Notes: a model not told the origin generated them from the letters alone. A DNA stretch of 64,000 nt from Bacteroidaceae bacterium (GCA_017619585.1 JAFZSA010000013.1:52328-116327), one strand, 5' to 3'; positions 16,333 to 24,650 are shown, numbered from the stretch's first letter. Numbers and translations: made by a program.

Positions 16333-16364
16333 AAAAGGCCCAAGGATTTCTCCCTGGGCCTTTT
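16333..16364. terminator. Bidirectional terminator between higA and the primase/helicase gene
   Basis: AAAAGGCCCA and TGGGCCTTTT pair round AGGATTTCTCCC. With A-tract and T-tract on either side, it can stop transcripts from both convergent genes. Member of the five-copy family. Confidence 0.88.
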
Positions 16365-16369
16365 CTGTA

Positions 16370-18628
16370 TTACGCAGCTTGAAACTTGCTGAGGTATGCT
16401 GAGGTCTTGTGATAGACGCCATCGGCATCTTGGGTGATGTAGCCACGTTTCTGCCACATACAGAGCATCTGGACGGGGTAAGGCTTCTTGTTCTGGCTGA
16501 CACGCACCTGACGGGCATCCTCCTGCGTAAAGGCATCAGCGAGCATATCCAGCATGTTTTGAGGCCCACGGGTACGCACCACCTCGCCTTCCATCTGCGA
16601 CCCCATCTGCTGCCCGAAGAAGTGCATCTTGCACCACATGTCGTACTTGAAGCTCCACATGGCCAGGTTCTCTATCTCCTTTGACCACTTGCCTTCTGCC
16701 AGATAGAGCACCATAGCCCTCAACCAGGCACTTACGATGGCTCGGAAGGAGAGTCTTTCGTACACCTCATCATCGTATAGCCAAGCCATATCCTGTGCCT
16801 CCTTCTCGATGGTGTTGATAAGACGCTTTGCCTGTGGCAGGTCTATAAGCCCGCTGGCTGCATTCAGACGGTCGATGTAGGGTTTCAATGCCTCAGCAAA
16901 CTTATCGTCGTAGATGCCGTGTATGGGCATTGCCATGCCACGTTGGGTGATGATGGTGGAGATGGTAAGGCGGCTCAGTGTTCCGTCTGCCAGCATGGGA
17001 CGGAAGAACTGCTGGCCTCGCTGAATGGTGGTTGCTGCATTCCAGTTCCAGCGAACTACGGGCGAGCCGGAGACACTTTGCAGGCCTACACGCCCTTGTC
17101 CGTACTCCTGATTATCGAAGGCATAGCGGAATATCTTGCCTATCTGACCAGCCTTGCCGTTCACCTTCAGCTGGTCGAAGAGCTCCACCTCATCCACATG
17201 AGTGTAAAGGAAATGTCCTTGTGCATCCATCAGTCGCTGTACCAGGGCGGCATTGGTCATGTCGCTGGGCATAATCTGGATAACCAAGCCCTCGGGTCGC
17301 TTGGGTTTCTGCTTGTTGGCACCAAGCGAACGGCACTCCTCCTTCCACTCGTTCTCTCGTCGATAGTTCTCCTCGTCCTTGGCTTTGATGTCGGCCATGA
17401 TAGGGTCACAGACACGATTAATGCAGGATTTACCGCTCGACATGGCTGCAATGCAGCAAGACATAAAGGTGGCCTCGTGCTGCGTGTTGTCCTTGTAGAG
17501 GAAGTGTACGCCCTTCAAGTGTGCTCCCAAGGCAGGGAAGGCTCCCATAATGGCTGCAGGCTTATACAGATCGGGTTCCTTCGAGGTCAGCAGCTTGATG
17601 CTCTTGGGCAGACGTCGGGGCAGCTGTGGAGGCTCTTCTCCCAGCACCTCCTCGGCCTTTGCAGGCTTCTCCTTCTGTCCTGTCACACTCTCGGCATAGA
17701 TGCTGCGCAGACGCTGGTTCATGGGCGCATTCATCTTGGTGTAGCTGTTGTAGAAGTCCGATAGCAGTCGCTGGCAATCCTGTTCCTGCGAGTAGTTGGG
17801 CATCCTTACGGCCAGCACAGCCTTCAGCTCCTGTTCTGTCATCAGACGGCAGATGCCGATGCTGAGGATAGCCACCAGCGTGTTGTGCCAGTTGTAGATA
17901 CCTACGTTGTCTATCTCCTCCAGATTCAGGCCTGCTTCTGCCAGGCAGAGGTCGAAAATGCGCAGGTTGCGATCGGAGGCTTTCTGGGTAGGAAGGCTGA
18001 TTACTGAAGGCAGAGGCTTTTCTTCAACCACCATCTTCACCTCGCGCTCCTTGCAGAGTTCCTCCTCGTCAATATAGAGAAGGTACGCGCGAGGAACGAG
18101 GAACGAGCAGCGTGCATAGTCCTTCACAGAGCCGTCGTAATCGGCATCGCCCAATTGCTCCGACATCCACTTCTGAGCCTCTGCAAGGGTCTTTCCCTGT
18201 GGCATCTCGAAGAAGAGACGCAGGCCTTCCCCAGAGGGCGTTACATGGGCCATTACAACGCCCAGCTCGGCAAGGCGGTCCTTCACCATTGTGTTAAAGT
18301 AGCCAACAGGGTCAGGGATGTGGTCGATGTCGTACATCGAGAGGCCACTGGGTACCGCCGTTTTGTTTTGGCGCACACCATCCGTGAAGGTGGCATGTGG
18401 CGTCAGTACGGGCAGCTGCTTCTTCTTGTCGCGTTTCAGGGTCTCGAAGTCCTCACGGCTCATCTCTCCGCGTCTTACCTGCTCCAGGGCATTTTCTATC
18501 TCAGCGCAGATTTGCGCCGTCTGAGGGGCGCCCATAGCCTCATAGAGCGCCTGCAGGGTGCAGGGGATGACACTTGATTTCACATTCTGGGCAATGCCCA
18601 TAGCTGTACGAATTTGGTTCATTTTCAT
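16370..18628 (-). CDS. VirE-N/BT4734-like primase with DUF3987 helicase-like domain
   Basis: A 752-residue protein. Residues about 70-210 resemble the BT4734/BF3469 domain, a primase-polymerase-like fold: MYDIDHIPDPVGYFNTM and MAHVTPSGEGLRLFFEMPQ supply the conserved acidic and basic positions. From about 350 the DUF3987-type helicase-like region follows, with an alternative P-loop-like MSSGKSCINRVCDP and THVDEVELFDQL as a likely Walker B segment. Such fusions occur in Bacteroidetes mobile elements and phages and are presumed to act in replication. It is the last gene of a three-gene minus-strand cassette, looks more GC-rich than its neighbours, and is preceded by a -7 box (TACTTTTG, 18692-18699) and the phased YGGAA array. 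Confidence 0.82.
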   Translation of the reverse strand: MKMNQIRTAMGIAQNVKSSVIPCTLQALYEAMGAPQTAQICAEIENALEQVRRGEMSREDFETLKRDKKKQLPVLTPHATFTDGVRQNKTAVPSGLSMYDIDHIPDPVGYFNTMVKDRLAELGVVMAHVTPSGEGLRLFFEMPQGKTLAEAQKWMSEQLGDADYDGSVKDYARCSFLVPRAYLLYIDEEELCKEREVKMVVEEKPLPSVISLPTQKASDRNLRIFDLCLAEAGLNLEEIDNVGIYNWHNTLVAILSIGICRLMTEQELKAVLAVRMPNYSQEQDCQRLLSDFYNSYTKMNAPMNQRLRSIYAESVTGQKEKPAKAEEVLGEEPPQLPRRLPKSIKLLTSKEPDLYKPAAIMGAFPALGAHLKGVHFLYKDNTQHEATFMSCCIAAMSSGKSCINRVCDPIMADIKAKDEENYRRENEWKEECRSLGANKQKPKRPEGLVIQIMPSDMTNAALVQRLMDAQGHFLYTHVDEVELFDQLKVNGKAGQIGKIFRYAFDNQEYGQGRVGLQSVSGSPVVRWNWNAATTIQRGQQFFRPMLADGTLSRLTISTIITQRGMAMPIHGIYDDKFAEALKPYIDRLNAASGLIDLPQAKRLINTIEKEAQDMAWLYDDEVYERLSFRAIVSAWLRAMVLYLAEGKWSKEIENLAMWSFKYDMWCKMHFFGQQMGSQMEGEVVRTRGPQNMLDMLADAFTQEDARQVRVSQNKKPYPVQMLCMWQKRGYITQDADGVYHKTSAYLSKFQAA

Positions 18629-18691
18629 TTACTAGAATCTTTAAATTAAACATTTGTCCGATTCCTGCTGGCCAGCTACAAAATCGTACTG

Positions 18692-18816
18692 CAAAAGTAT
18701 AATATAAAATAAGGTAAAAAGAACAAAACACCCCTTCGGAATGTTTTCGGAACGAGGTCGGAAAACATCGGAAAGGGGTTGGAAAAGTTCGGAATCCCGT
18801 TGGAAGGATTTCGGAA
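18692..18816 (-). promoter_or_regulatory. Promoter and phased YGGAA array upstream of the primase/helicase gene
   Basis: CGGAA or TGGAA pentamers begin at 18737, 18748, 18759, 18769, 18780, 18790, 18801 and 18812: eight direct copies spaced 10 or 11 bp, one helical turn each. On the gene side lies TACTTTTG (18699 to 18692 on the minus strand), a -7 box. All copies would face the same side of the helix, as expected for cooperative binding of an initiator or activator. Confidence 0.7.
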
Positions 18817-18827
18817 AAAGGGAGGAT

Positions 18828-19421
18828 TTAATACAGCTCTCTGATAGGGCGGCTAAGGATAGGAGCAAAGCATTGGGCTATCTGTTGGCAGATTTCCTTG
18901 TTCGAAGCTTCCGTGGCACAGACATTACCGACTGATGTCCATGTCCGATACGAATTGTCAGGGCTGGACGTGATCTCGTAATTGCCGTTCTTGCGGACAG
19001 TATCGCGGCCCTTGCCTGGAATCATGGAGCAGATGATGGTATCAAAGCGATTGGGCTTGACTTGCGAGAATAGAATATTCTCATCCACCATTACGCGCAT
19101 TACGTGTGCCCATGTCCACATTTCCTCGCGACTCTGTATAACATCGTCTATGTGTCGTATTATCTGAATGAGTTGCTGGGCCTTCTCGCCCTTGCGAAAC
19201 GTCTGATAGAGTTCCTTGGGCATGTGGTCGGCATCTGCCTGCTGCGTGCCTGAAATGGCGCTGACAACCTGCAGGCCTGCCTCCTCCATGCTCTCGTGCT
19301 CGGCCCATTGCTTTATAAGGTCCACGTAGGGTTTGCGCTGCCCGTCGGTCTTCTTGGTTCTGGCTATGCCCGCAATGTACTCAACGGGTATGTGTGGCAG
19401 TTCGTTAGATAGCGTCTTCAT
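18828..19421 (-). CDS. Unknown cassette protein, 197 aa
   Basis: A soluble, mostly helical protein without a signal peptide or recognised domain. Visible segments include AGIARTKKTDGQRKPYVDLI, a helical SAISGTQQADADHMPKELYQ part and a C-terminal stretch with FDTIICSMIPGKGRDTVRK. Its first 17 bp overlap the end of the upstream 220-aa gene, so the two are translationally linked. I cannot assign a function; position next to a replication-type protein suggests a role in element maintenance or a phage-like process. Confidence 0.7.
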   Translation of the reverse strand: MKTLSNELPHIPVEYIAGIARTKKTDGQRKPYVDLIKQWAEHESMEEAGLQVVSAISGTQQADADHMPKELYQTFRKGEKAQQLIQIIRHIDDVIQSREEMWTWAHVMRVMVDENILFSQVKPNRFDTIICSMIPGKGRDTVRKNGNYEITSSPDNSYRTWTSVGNVCATEASNKEICQQIAQCFAPILSRPIRELY

Positions 19422-20067
19422 CCTTGTAGCCCTCTATTCCCTGGGAGGCGTTAAGTTTGTTGATAATATCATCCATCGTCCAGTCATCGGTCCGAAAACG
19501 TATGCTAATGAATTCATCGTGGAAGTAGCCCTGATAGATGCTCAGCTGATAGCGCAGGTCATGGTAAATCTCTTCCTTCGTTCCCTCCGACTGGAAGTAG
19601 AAACCATCCCAATAGTTTCCGCGAACGCGATAGATGTCTTTCTCTTTGTTGTTTCTGTCGTGCCTGATGCGCATGAAGTCCAGCGTGGCCTTGAATTCCA
19701 TCTTCTGTATATCCTCGCCCTCGTCATTCTTTATTGTGGGGAAGACTATCCTGCATCCCAGCAGCTTCATGCGTTCCAATATATATTCCGCACCGGCAGG
19801 CTCCTCTTGTTGGAAGTCGTACTCTATCATTTTGGCCACCCAATAGAGATTAGTGCCGCCTGGAGGACAAATTACACGGCAGTCGTCCAGGTCCTCCATC
19901 ACCAGCTTACCGGCAGGGAATTCCTCGCCAAGATCCAGAATGGGATAGGATACGGTATCGAATATCTCGTCCGACCAAGTCATCAGCGTGGCGATGTGAC
20001 GCCCCACGAGGCCCCCTGCGTATATTACGTTGTAGGGAGCGTCCAGTTTCAATATTTTAGAATTCAT
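19405..20067 (-). CDS. Unknown cassette protein, 220 aa
   Basis: First gene of the cassette, with a clear promoter at 20099-20129 and a leader of about 25 nt. The sequence begins MNSKILKLDAPYNVIYAGG, contains CPPGGTNLYWVAKMI and KEDIYRVRG-like mixed alpha/beta parts, and is acidic overall. No catalytic motif or family is recognised. The first 50 residues (VIYAGGLVGRHIATLMTW) have a weak nucleotide-binding look, but this is not a proper Rossmann or P-loop motif. Confidence 0.7.
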   Translation of the reverse strand: MNSKILKLDAPYNVIYAGGLVGRHIATLMTWSDEIFDTVSYPILDLGEEFPAGKLVMEDLDDCRVICPPGGTNLYWVAKMIEYDFQQEEPAGAEYILERMKLLGCRIVFPTIKNDEGEDIQKMEFKATLDFMRIRHDRNNKEKDIYRVRGNYWDGFYFQSEGTKEEIYHDLRYQLSIYQGYFHDEFISIRFRTDDWTMDDIINKLNASQGIEGYKDEDAI

Positions 20068-20098
20068 TGGATGTGGTTACCTTTGTTAATTTGAAGCA

Positions 20099-20129
20099 CA
20101 AAGGTACACAATTTCCGCCACTCTGCCAA
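20099..20129 (-). promoter_or_regulatory. Promoter of the three-gene cassette
   Basis: On the minus strand TTG (20129-20127), 20 bp and TACCTTTG (20106-20099) match the Bacteroidetes promoter. The inverted TTCACAGT copies (20139-20162) lie immediately upstream. Confidence 0.75.
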
Positions 20130-20138
20130 GGGGGCATT

Positions 20139-20328
20139 TTCACAGTTTTCACAATTCACAGTTTAAAATTAAAGGGGTACCCTCAGAAGAAGAGATAGAT
20201 ATACCTTATTATATCTATATTATTATAAATATATATTAATATATATAAACATATATTAACATTCAGTACGCAGGTTTTCCTCGGGTGGGGGCTTTAAAAA
20301 TAAACTGTGAAACTGTGAAACTGTGAAT
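20139..20328. repeat. Symmetric ACTGTGAA iterons around an AT-rich segment
   Basis: On the left, TTCACAGT occurs at 20139-20146 and 20155-20162 with a variant between. On the right, ACTGTGAA occurs in three perfect tandem copies at 20304-20311, 20312-20319 and 20320-20327. The repeats therefore face each other across about 140 bp that includes a very AT-rich ATATATTAATATATATAAAC part (20205-20260). The layout resembles an iteron-type origin or a large operator. Confidence 0.65.
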
Positions 20329-20687
20329 GGTGGCATCTCTCTGTCCTGATTTTTCCATACGCTTCTACTGCCCGTAAAATACCTCATTTTGCCACTATTA
20401 ATAGTAACAATTGCTACTATACTAGGGCGCAAAAATTCTCTAGTGAGGGAACAAATTTTCCTTCGTTGGTCCATTTCTGTTGCCTGATAAAGCTTGATTT
20501 CTGTGTAAAGATATTTCAATATCTTACTGAAGCCAGAATAGTGTAGTACAGATTTTTTTTAGTGTAAAACTACCTCTTATCATTTTTTTATATCTAGTTT
20601 GCAAATAATTGGGAGAAGAGGTACACGGTTTCGGAAATTCTTCATATCTTTGTATCGCAAAAACGTAAATTTAACTTTTTTTTCAAG
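20329..20687. other. Gene-free spacer left of the outer-membrane protein gene
   Basis: About 360 bp without a convincing gene. It contains the palindrome ACTATTAATAGT near 20392-20406 and AGTAACAATTGCTACT beside it. A -7 box TATCTTTG (20645-20652) serves the gene at 20688; no TTTG lies at the expected -33 position. An 87-codon minus-strand frame (20256-20519) crosses the iterons and is not considered coding. Confidence 0.6.
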
Positions 20688-21470
20688 ATGAGTAAAAACA
20701 CATCACTGGGCATTCAGAGCCCAAGACTAAAAGCCTTCATGAGCAAGGCTTATGTAAGAAACGTATTACTTCTGGTGGCTCTTTCTTTTTCTTCTGTAAG
20801 CCTGAAAGCTCAGGATATCCTGATGTTCAAGAACCTTGAACAAGAGAAAGTTGTAGTTCTCAGCGCTACTCCCAACGAGGTAAAGTATCGGTTGTACGGT
20901 GACAATAGCGGCGAAGAGCACATTGCTAAGAGTTCGGACTTGTTCTATGTCCGTTATGAGAACGGTAAGACTCAGCGCTTCGGTTCTCAGGATCCGGACG
21001 ATTCTCCCTTAACAGGTATAGTTTGTGGTGGTCGCAGGAAAATGACCTGTCAGTTTGACTTCCTCGTTCAAGACGCATGGGGTGTAGGACTGATGCTAAG
21101 GCGTGAGCTGAATCCGTATGTCGGAATAAACGTTGCAGGTGTATCCTATATGTCTGGCTGGCATGGTTATGATGGCCCTAGTAGCATGGGTATCATTAAT
21201 GTTAGGGCATTGGGAATTAGATTATACACACCCGAACTTGAGCCTTGCAGACTCTTTGCTGAGGTTACACCTGGCTATACCCATGTTTATCTGGATTCGT
21301 ATATTTCCGGCTGGGGCAGGCTGAAGGGTGATGCTGACTGCTTCGGTCTTGATTTCTGCGCTGGCATTGAGATAGGGGGACATTTTGCGCTAAGCTACAA
21401 TCCGGACTATATTGTCAATGGTAACGCTAGTGGCACTACCCACTGGGGCAAGGTCTCAATTCTGTTTTAA
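20688..21470 (+). CDS. Exported beta-barrel-like outer-membrane protein
   Basis: A 260-residue protein with a signal peptide ending in SLKAQ; the N-terminal extension before it is about 25 residues, so an internal ATG at 20739 is an alternative start. After a short domain (EKVVVLSATPNEVKYRLYG, SSDLFYVRYENGKTQRFG) come alternating hydrophobic strands ending in GKVSILF, a C-terminal aromatic that fits outer-membrane barrels. No specific function is visible. A perfect palindromic terminator follows at 21497. Confidence 0.75.
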   Translation: MSKNTSLGIQSPRLKAFMSKAYVRNVLLLVALSFSSVSLKAQDILMFKNLEQEKVVVLSATPNEVKYRLYGDNSGEEHIAKSSDLFYVRYENGKTQRFGSQDPDDSPLTGIVCGGRRKMTCQFDFLVQDAWGVGLMLRRELNPYVGINVAGVSYMSGWHGYDGPSSMGIINVRALGIRLYTPELEPCRLFAEVTPGYTHVYLDSYISGWGRLKGDADCFGLDFCAGIEIGGHFALSYNPDYIVNGNASGTTHWGKVSILF

Positions 21471-21496
21471 TCTCTCCTATTCACTCATATAAATAG

Positions 21497-21524
21497 CAGC
21501 CCCGAAGGTCGACCTTCGGGGCTG
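21497..21524. terminator. Perfect 28-bp palindromic terminator
   Basis: CAGCCCCGAAGGTC is followed directly by its reverse complement. It stands between two convergent genes and can serve both. Confidence 0.88.
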
Positions 21525-21539
21525 TATTGTGAATGTAAA

Positions 21540-22619
21540 CTAAGCCTGCTGTATCCGTTTCAGGTGACAAAGCAGCAGTTTGCCGTTGCCGTCGCGCAGA
21601 TGCATGCCGTTTCCACGGCAATAACGGAAGTATTTGCAGTCCTTGCACTCGTCTGTGCGCATCCATTCACGGTCTCTGTAGGGTGCATAGCGCTTTTCCC
21701 ACACCTCCATGAAGTCGTCCTGGTAGATGTTGCCCTGATTGTAATCTGAGCGGATGCTGGCACAGGCGGCAATAGAGCCGTCTGCCATTACGGAGCCTAC
21801 GGAAATACCTGCTTGGCAAGAGAAGAAATGGTCACGCACATCGCCCTCGTAATTGCCCAGGAAGCCCTCGCATCCGTAATCCGCGCGAATACGACCTTCC
21901 TCGCGCGTACGTTTTATAAAATCAAAGACACCACGGAATTCCTCGTTGGTGAGCTTCATATCGGGGTCGTTGACAGCACGTCCCACAGGGAAGATGGTGA
22001 AGAGCCTCCAGCTCTTTACGCCCTTGCTGATAAGGAACTCCTTGATATCGTTCAGCTTCGTGTAGTTGCGACGGTTCACGCAGGTTACTATGTCAAAGAC
22101 GAACCCTTTCTTGGCCACCAGCATATCTATGGCCTTGCTGACCATCTGGAAGCTCTGCCCGTTGCCTCGCATCCAGTTGTGGTCTTCCTCTAATCCGTCC
22201 AGGCTGATGGTCATGGTATGGATACCGGCCTTCTGCAGCCCTATCCATCGCTGTGGGGTAAGGTGCAGAGCGTTGGTGACCAATCCCCATGGGAAGCCTT
22301 TCTGGTAGATGGCACGGCCGCATTCCTCCAGGTCCTTACGCATCAGTGCCTCACCACCCGTGATGATGACGAAGACCTTGTGCGGGTCGGTCTTACGGGC
22401 AATGCTGTCCAGTACCCTGAGGAAGTCCTCCTTGGGCATATCCTTGCTCTCGGGCTGCATCTTGCAGTCGCTGCCACAATGGCGGCACTTCAGGTCGCAA
22501 CGCGATGTACATTCCCAGAAGAGCTGCTTCAGGGGGTGCTCCTTCCTAAGGACGTTCTCCTTTTGTCGCCAGAGTTCAAGGGCCAGTTTCTTCCGAAGGG
22601 TCAGAGGAGTGGCCTTCAT
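21540..22619 (-). CDS. Radical SAM/SPASM enzyme of the rSAM/lipoprotein system
   Basis: A 359-residue protein with the radical SAM cluster motif CDLKCRHC near residue 40 and a C-terminal SPASM region (CQAGISVGSVMADGS, CKDCKYFRYCRGNG, CHLKR) for auxiliary Fe-S clusters. Together with the lipoprotein gene directly upstream it matches the rSAM/lipoprotein pair defined for Bacteroidetes (TIGR04133/TIGR04134). SPASM enzymes usually modify peptides, so the lipoprotein is the presumed substrate, but to my knowledge the reaction is uncharacterised. The stop of the lipoprotein gene and the ATG of this gene overlap by one base (TAATG). Confidence 0.9.
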   Translation of the reverse strand: MKATPLTLRKKLALELWRQKENVLRKEHPLKQLFWECTSRCDLKCRHCGSDCKMQPESKDMPKEDFLRVLDSIARKTDPHKVFVIITGGEALMRKDLEECGRAIYQKGFPWGLVTNALHLTPQRWIGLQKAGIHTMTISLDGLEEDHNWMRGNGQSFQMVSKAIDMLVAKKGFVFDIVTCVNRRNYTKLNDIKEFLISKGVKSWRLFTIFPVGRAVNDPDMKLTNEEFRGVFDFIKRTREEGRIRADYGCEGFLGNYEGDVRDHFFSCQAGISVGSVMADGSIAACASIRSDYNQGNIYQDDFMEVWEKRYAPYRDREWMRTDECKDCKYFRYCRGNGMHLRDGNGKLLLCHLKRIQQA

Positions 22620-23074
22620 TATTTCTTCTTCAGCTGGATATTCTGGGTGATTTTATAAGCGCCACTATACCAATTGTTATCACCTTCTTTAAGTCTAACA
22701 GCAGAATCGCGGTCAATATCTATAGTGTCGCTGGCGAATTCTCCTCCGTTGGCCTCTCCGTCAACATCCTGAACAATTAATTTTGTATTTCCATATTCTT
22801 TATATGAAAGATAATATTCACCATAGACTGTCTTTTTGGAGGCTTGATTATACCAATATCTTCCATCGGAATAATCAGTGTATGATTCGGCTGATACCAA
22901 TATTCCGTTGATTAGATTACCTTCCTCATCGGTTACAGTACCTTCAATGAAGTAATCAGCATTAGGTGAACCATACTCACATGGATATTCATCTTTTGAG
23001 CAGCTGCTGAAACCTAAAACAGTAAGCAAAACCGACAGGACGGCGCCATACATACGAAAAATTTTGTGTTTCAT
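22619..23074 (-). CDS. Radical SAM-associated lipoprotein
   Basis: A 151-residue protein with a lipoprotein signal (VLGFSSC) and then CEYGSPNADYFIEGTVTDEE, the diagnostic opening of the rSAM-associated lipoprotein family, followed by one carboxypeptidase-regulatory-like beta-sandwich (GNLINGILVSAE). Candidate modification sites include the Cys of CEYG and nearby Asp, Tyr and Asn residues. It is encoded first, overlapping the radical SAM gene by one base, which fits a substrate-enzyme pair. Confidence 0.88.
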   Translation of the reverse strand: MKHKIFRMYGAVLSVLLTVLGFSSCSKDEYPCEYGSPNADYFIEGTVTDEEGNLINGILVSAESYTDYSDGRYWYNQASKKTVYGEYYLSYKEYGNTKLIVQDVDGEANGGEFASDTIDIDRDSAVRLKEGDNNWYSGAYKITQNIQLKKK

Positions 23075-23172
23075 TTTCTTTTTAGTCTTTAAATTTGTGT
23101 ATTTTCGCTCACAAAGATAATGTTTTTATTTTTGTTGTTCCAAAAAATAACTAGTTTTTTTTTGTTAAACTT

Positions 23173-23312
23173 TCTAAAGTAGTTAAGTAGTCAGAAGTTA
23201 AGTAGTTAAGCCAATTCTTTGTCTTTGAGATTGCAGTCGAGCAGAGTAACGGCTTAACTACTGTCTACTTAACTTCTTAACTACAAATAAGTTGAGTGAC
23301 ATGCGGAAATTT
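23173..23312. repeat. Dispersed stem-loop repeat, copy C
   Basis: AGTAGTTAAGTAGTCAGAAGTTAAGTAGTTAAGCC, core, GGCTTAACTACTG, then AAGTTGAGTGACATGCGGAA. It lacks the CCGAAGGACGAGCGAAGCGA section present in copies A and B. The core orientation matches copy B. The rest of the 23075-23386 spacer holds AT-rich sequence and a terminator. Confidence 0.85.
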
Positions 23313-23351
23313 CATTTTCTTACTTTTCTTAACATATTGGTTCCGCAAAGC

Positions 23352-23385
23352 AAACAGCCCAGGGAGATGTCCTTGGGCTGCTTTT
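23352..23385 (-). terminator. Terminator after the AAA ATPase gene
   Basis: CAGCCCA and TGGGCTG pair round GGGAGATGTCCT. It starts directly after the stop of the minus-strand ATPase gene at 23387. Member of the conserved-loop terminator family. Confidence 0.85.
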
Positions 23386-23386
23386 G

Positions 23387-24463
23387 TTACGAGTTCACTT
23401 TATCTTGCAATATCCATTCGCCAAAGAAAGGGTCTTCTAATTCGTAGGTGGTAGTCTTTATCACATACCCTTGCTTAACCAGGCGTTTAATGGCGCTGAA
23501 GGTCGTGCTGGTGGGCATGGAACGGTCTGTTAGCGGATTGCTTTTCCTTGCCAGAAGGGTAAGAATCTTTCTGTCCGTTCGTTTCATGCTTATCCACAAG
23601 CGTTCGTAATCCAGATCATGTTCGTCAACTTGCTGCTTTATCGCTTCACTTACGGCATTCTCAGAGGGGTGACTATACATTATTATATTGTATGTTGCGG
23701 CTGCAAGTTGCTGCGAATAGTATGGATGCACATTGGTGAACTGAAGGATTTCATTGGCAATCTTTTCCTTTTCTCCCTGCGCCATTTCGGGCAAACGCGA
23801 AACGATATAGGAGAAGAAGTCGGCGTAGGGAATTTTCTTCAGGTTCATTCGTTGTCCGAAATGGTAGAACGGCGATTTCTTCTTCTCGAATATCTCGTTC
23901 ATCATAGACTCCTGACTGCCCATGAATACGTAGTTCATCCCCTCTTGGTGTTGAATAATGGCCCTTAGCTGTTTGGCAAGGGATGGGGAGATTTCGTTTA
24001 CCTCCTGGAATTCATCGAACACAACAATAAGTCTGTTTTCTGGAGTAGTTATTTTTTGCAGCAACCCCATAGCATCTTCCAATGCTACGGATGCTTTTTC
24101 CATGAGCGGCATGAAACTAATATCCCAGCCTTCTGTCATAGGATTATAAGAGATGTTGGGAGCGATGCGGAAGTGTGCCAGCAGGTGTTTCAGTTTCTCC
24201 ATCTTATGCAAACGGAATACTCCACTAAGGATTTGCGCTGCCAAATCCTCTGTGCTCAGCACCTTCATAAAGTCGATGGTTATGAAGGGACGACCGGTTT
24301 GTTGTAGTGCTTTTGCTATCAGACTGCTTTTGCCAAACCTTCTGGGTGAAATCAGCACCAAATGGTTCTCGCTATCGAGCAACTGCTTGACGTGTTCCAG
24401 CTCTTCAATACGGTCGGTAAAGAACTCTCCTTGAACTATCGTTCCAAACTTAAATGGGTTCAT
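23387..24463 (-). CDS. AAA-type ATPase with C-terminal winged helix
   Basis: About 358 residues from MNPFKFG. Walker A is SPRRFGKSSLI near residue 41, Walker B is LIVVFDEFQEV near 150, and VFMGSQESMM provides a sensor-like segment. The C-terminal 80 residues (RTDRKILTLLARKSNPLTD, STTFSAIKRLVKQGYV) look like a winged helix. It belongs to the archaeal-type ATPase group (PF01637), STAND-like proteins with often unknown roles in defence or regulation. It stands alone between terminators of the same family. Confidence 0.85.
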   Translation of the reverse strand: MNPFKFGTIVQGEFFTDRIEELEHVKQLLDSENHLVLISPRRFGKSSLIAKALQQTGRPFITIDFMKVLSTEDLAAQILSGVFRLHKMEKLKHLLAHFRIAPNISYNPMTEGWDISFMPLMEKASVALEDAMGLLQKITTPENRLIVVFDEFQEVNEISPSLAKQLRAIIQHQEGMNYVFMGSQESMMNEIFEKKKSPFYHFGQRMNLKKIPYADFFSYIVSRLPEMAQGEKEKIANEILQFTNVHPYYSQQLAAATYNIIMYSHPSENAVSEAIKQQVDEHDLDYERLWISMKRTDRKILTLLARKSNPLTDRSMPTSTTFSAIKRLVKQGYVIKTTTYELEDPFFGEWILQDKVNS

Positions 24464-24600
24464 AATCAGCAAGTTATGTTATGCGATATTTTTCAATGCG
24501 AAATTTCTCGCATGCAAATATACGAAGAACTGCGCAATCCGCAAAACGAATTATGTTTTTTTTATGCAACTATTCAAAATATGGTGTGTAGCTGAACATA

Positions 24601-24634
24601 AAAACAGCCCAGGGAGATGTCCTTGGGCTGCTTT
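24601..24634 (-). terminator. Terminator after the BlaR1-like gene
   Basis: Stem CAGCCCA/TGGGCTG with loop GGGAGATGTCCT, nearly identical to the copy at 23352. It lies 16 bp past the BlaR1-like stop codon. Confidence 0.85.
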
Positions 24635-24650
24635 GCGTATTGGGGTGATG

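Noticed and set aside
16919..17764. 281-codon frame antisense to the primase/helicase gene
   Set aside because: Shadow of a GC-rich gene; no start signal or recognisable domain.
18741..18935. 64-codon plus-strand frame over the YGGAA array
   Set aside because: Its repeats come from the phased DNA array and it overlaps the end of the 197-aa gene antisense.
20256..20519. 87-codon minus-strand reading frame
   Set aside because: It crosses the ACTGTGAA iterons and AT-rich block and shows no protein-like composition.
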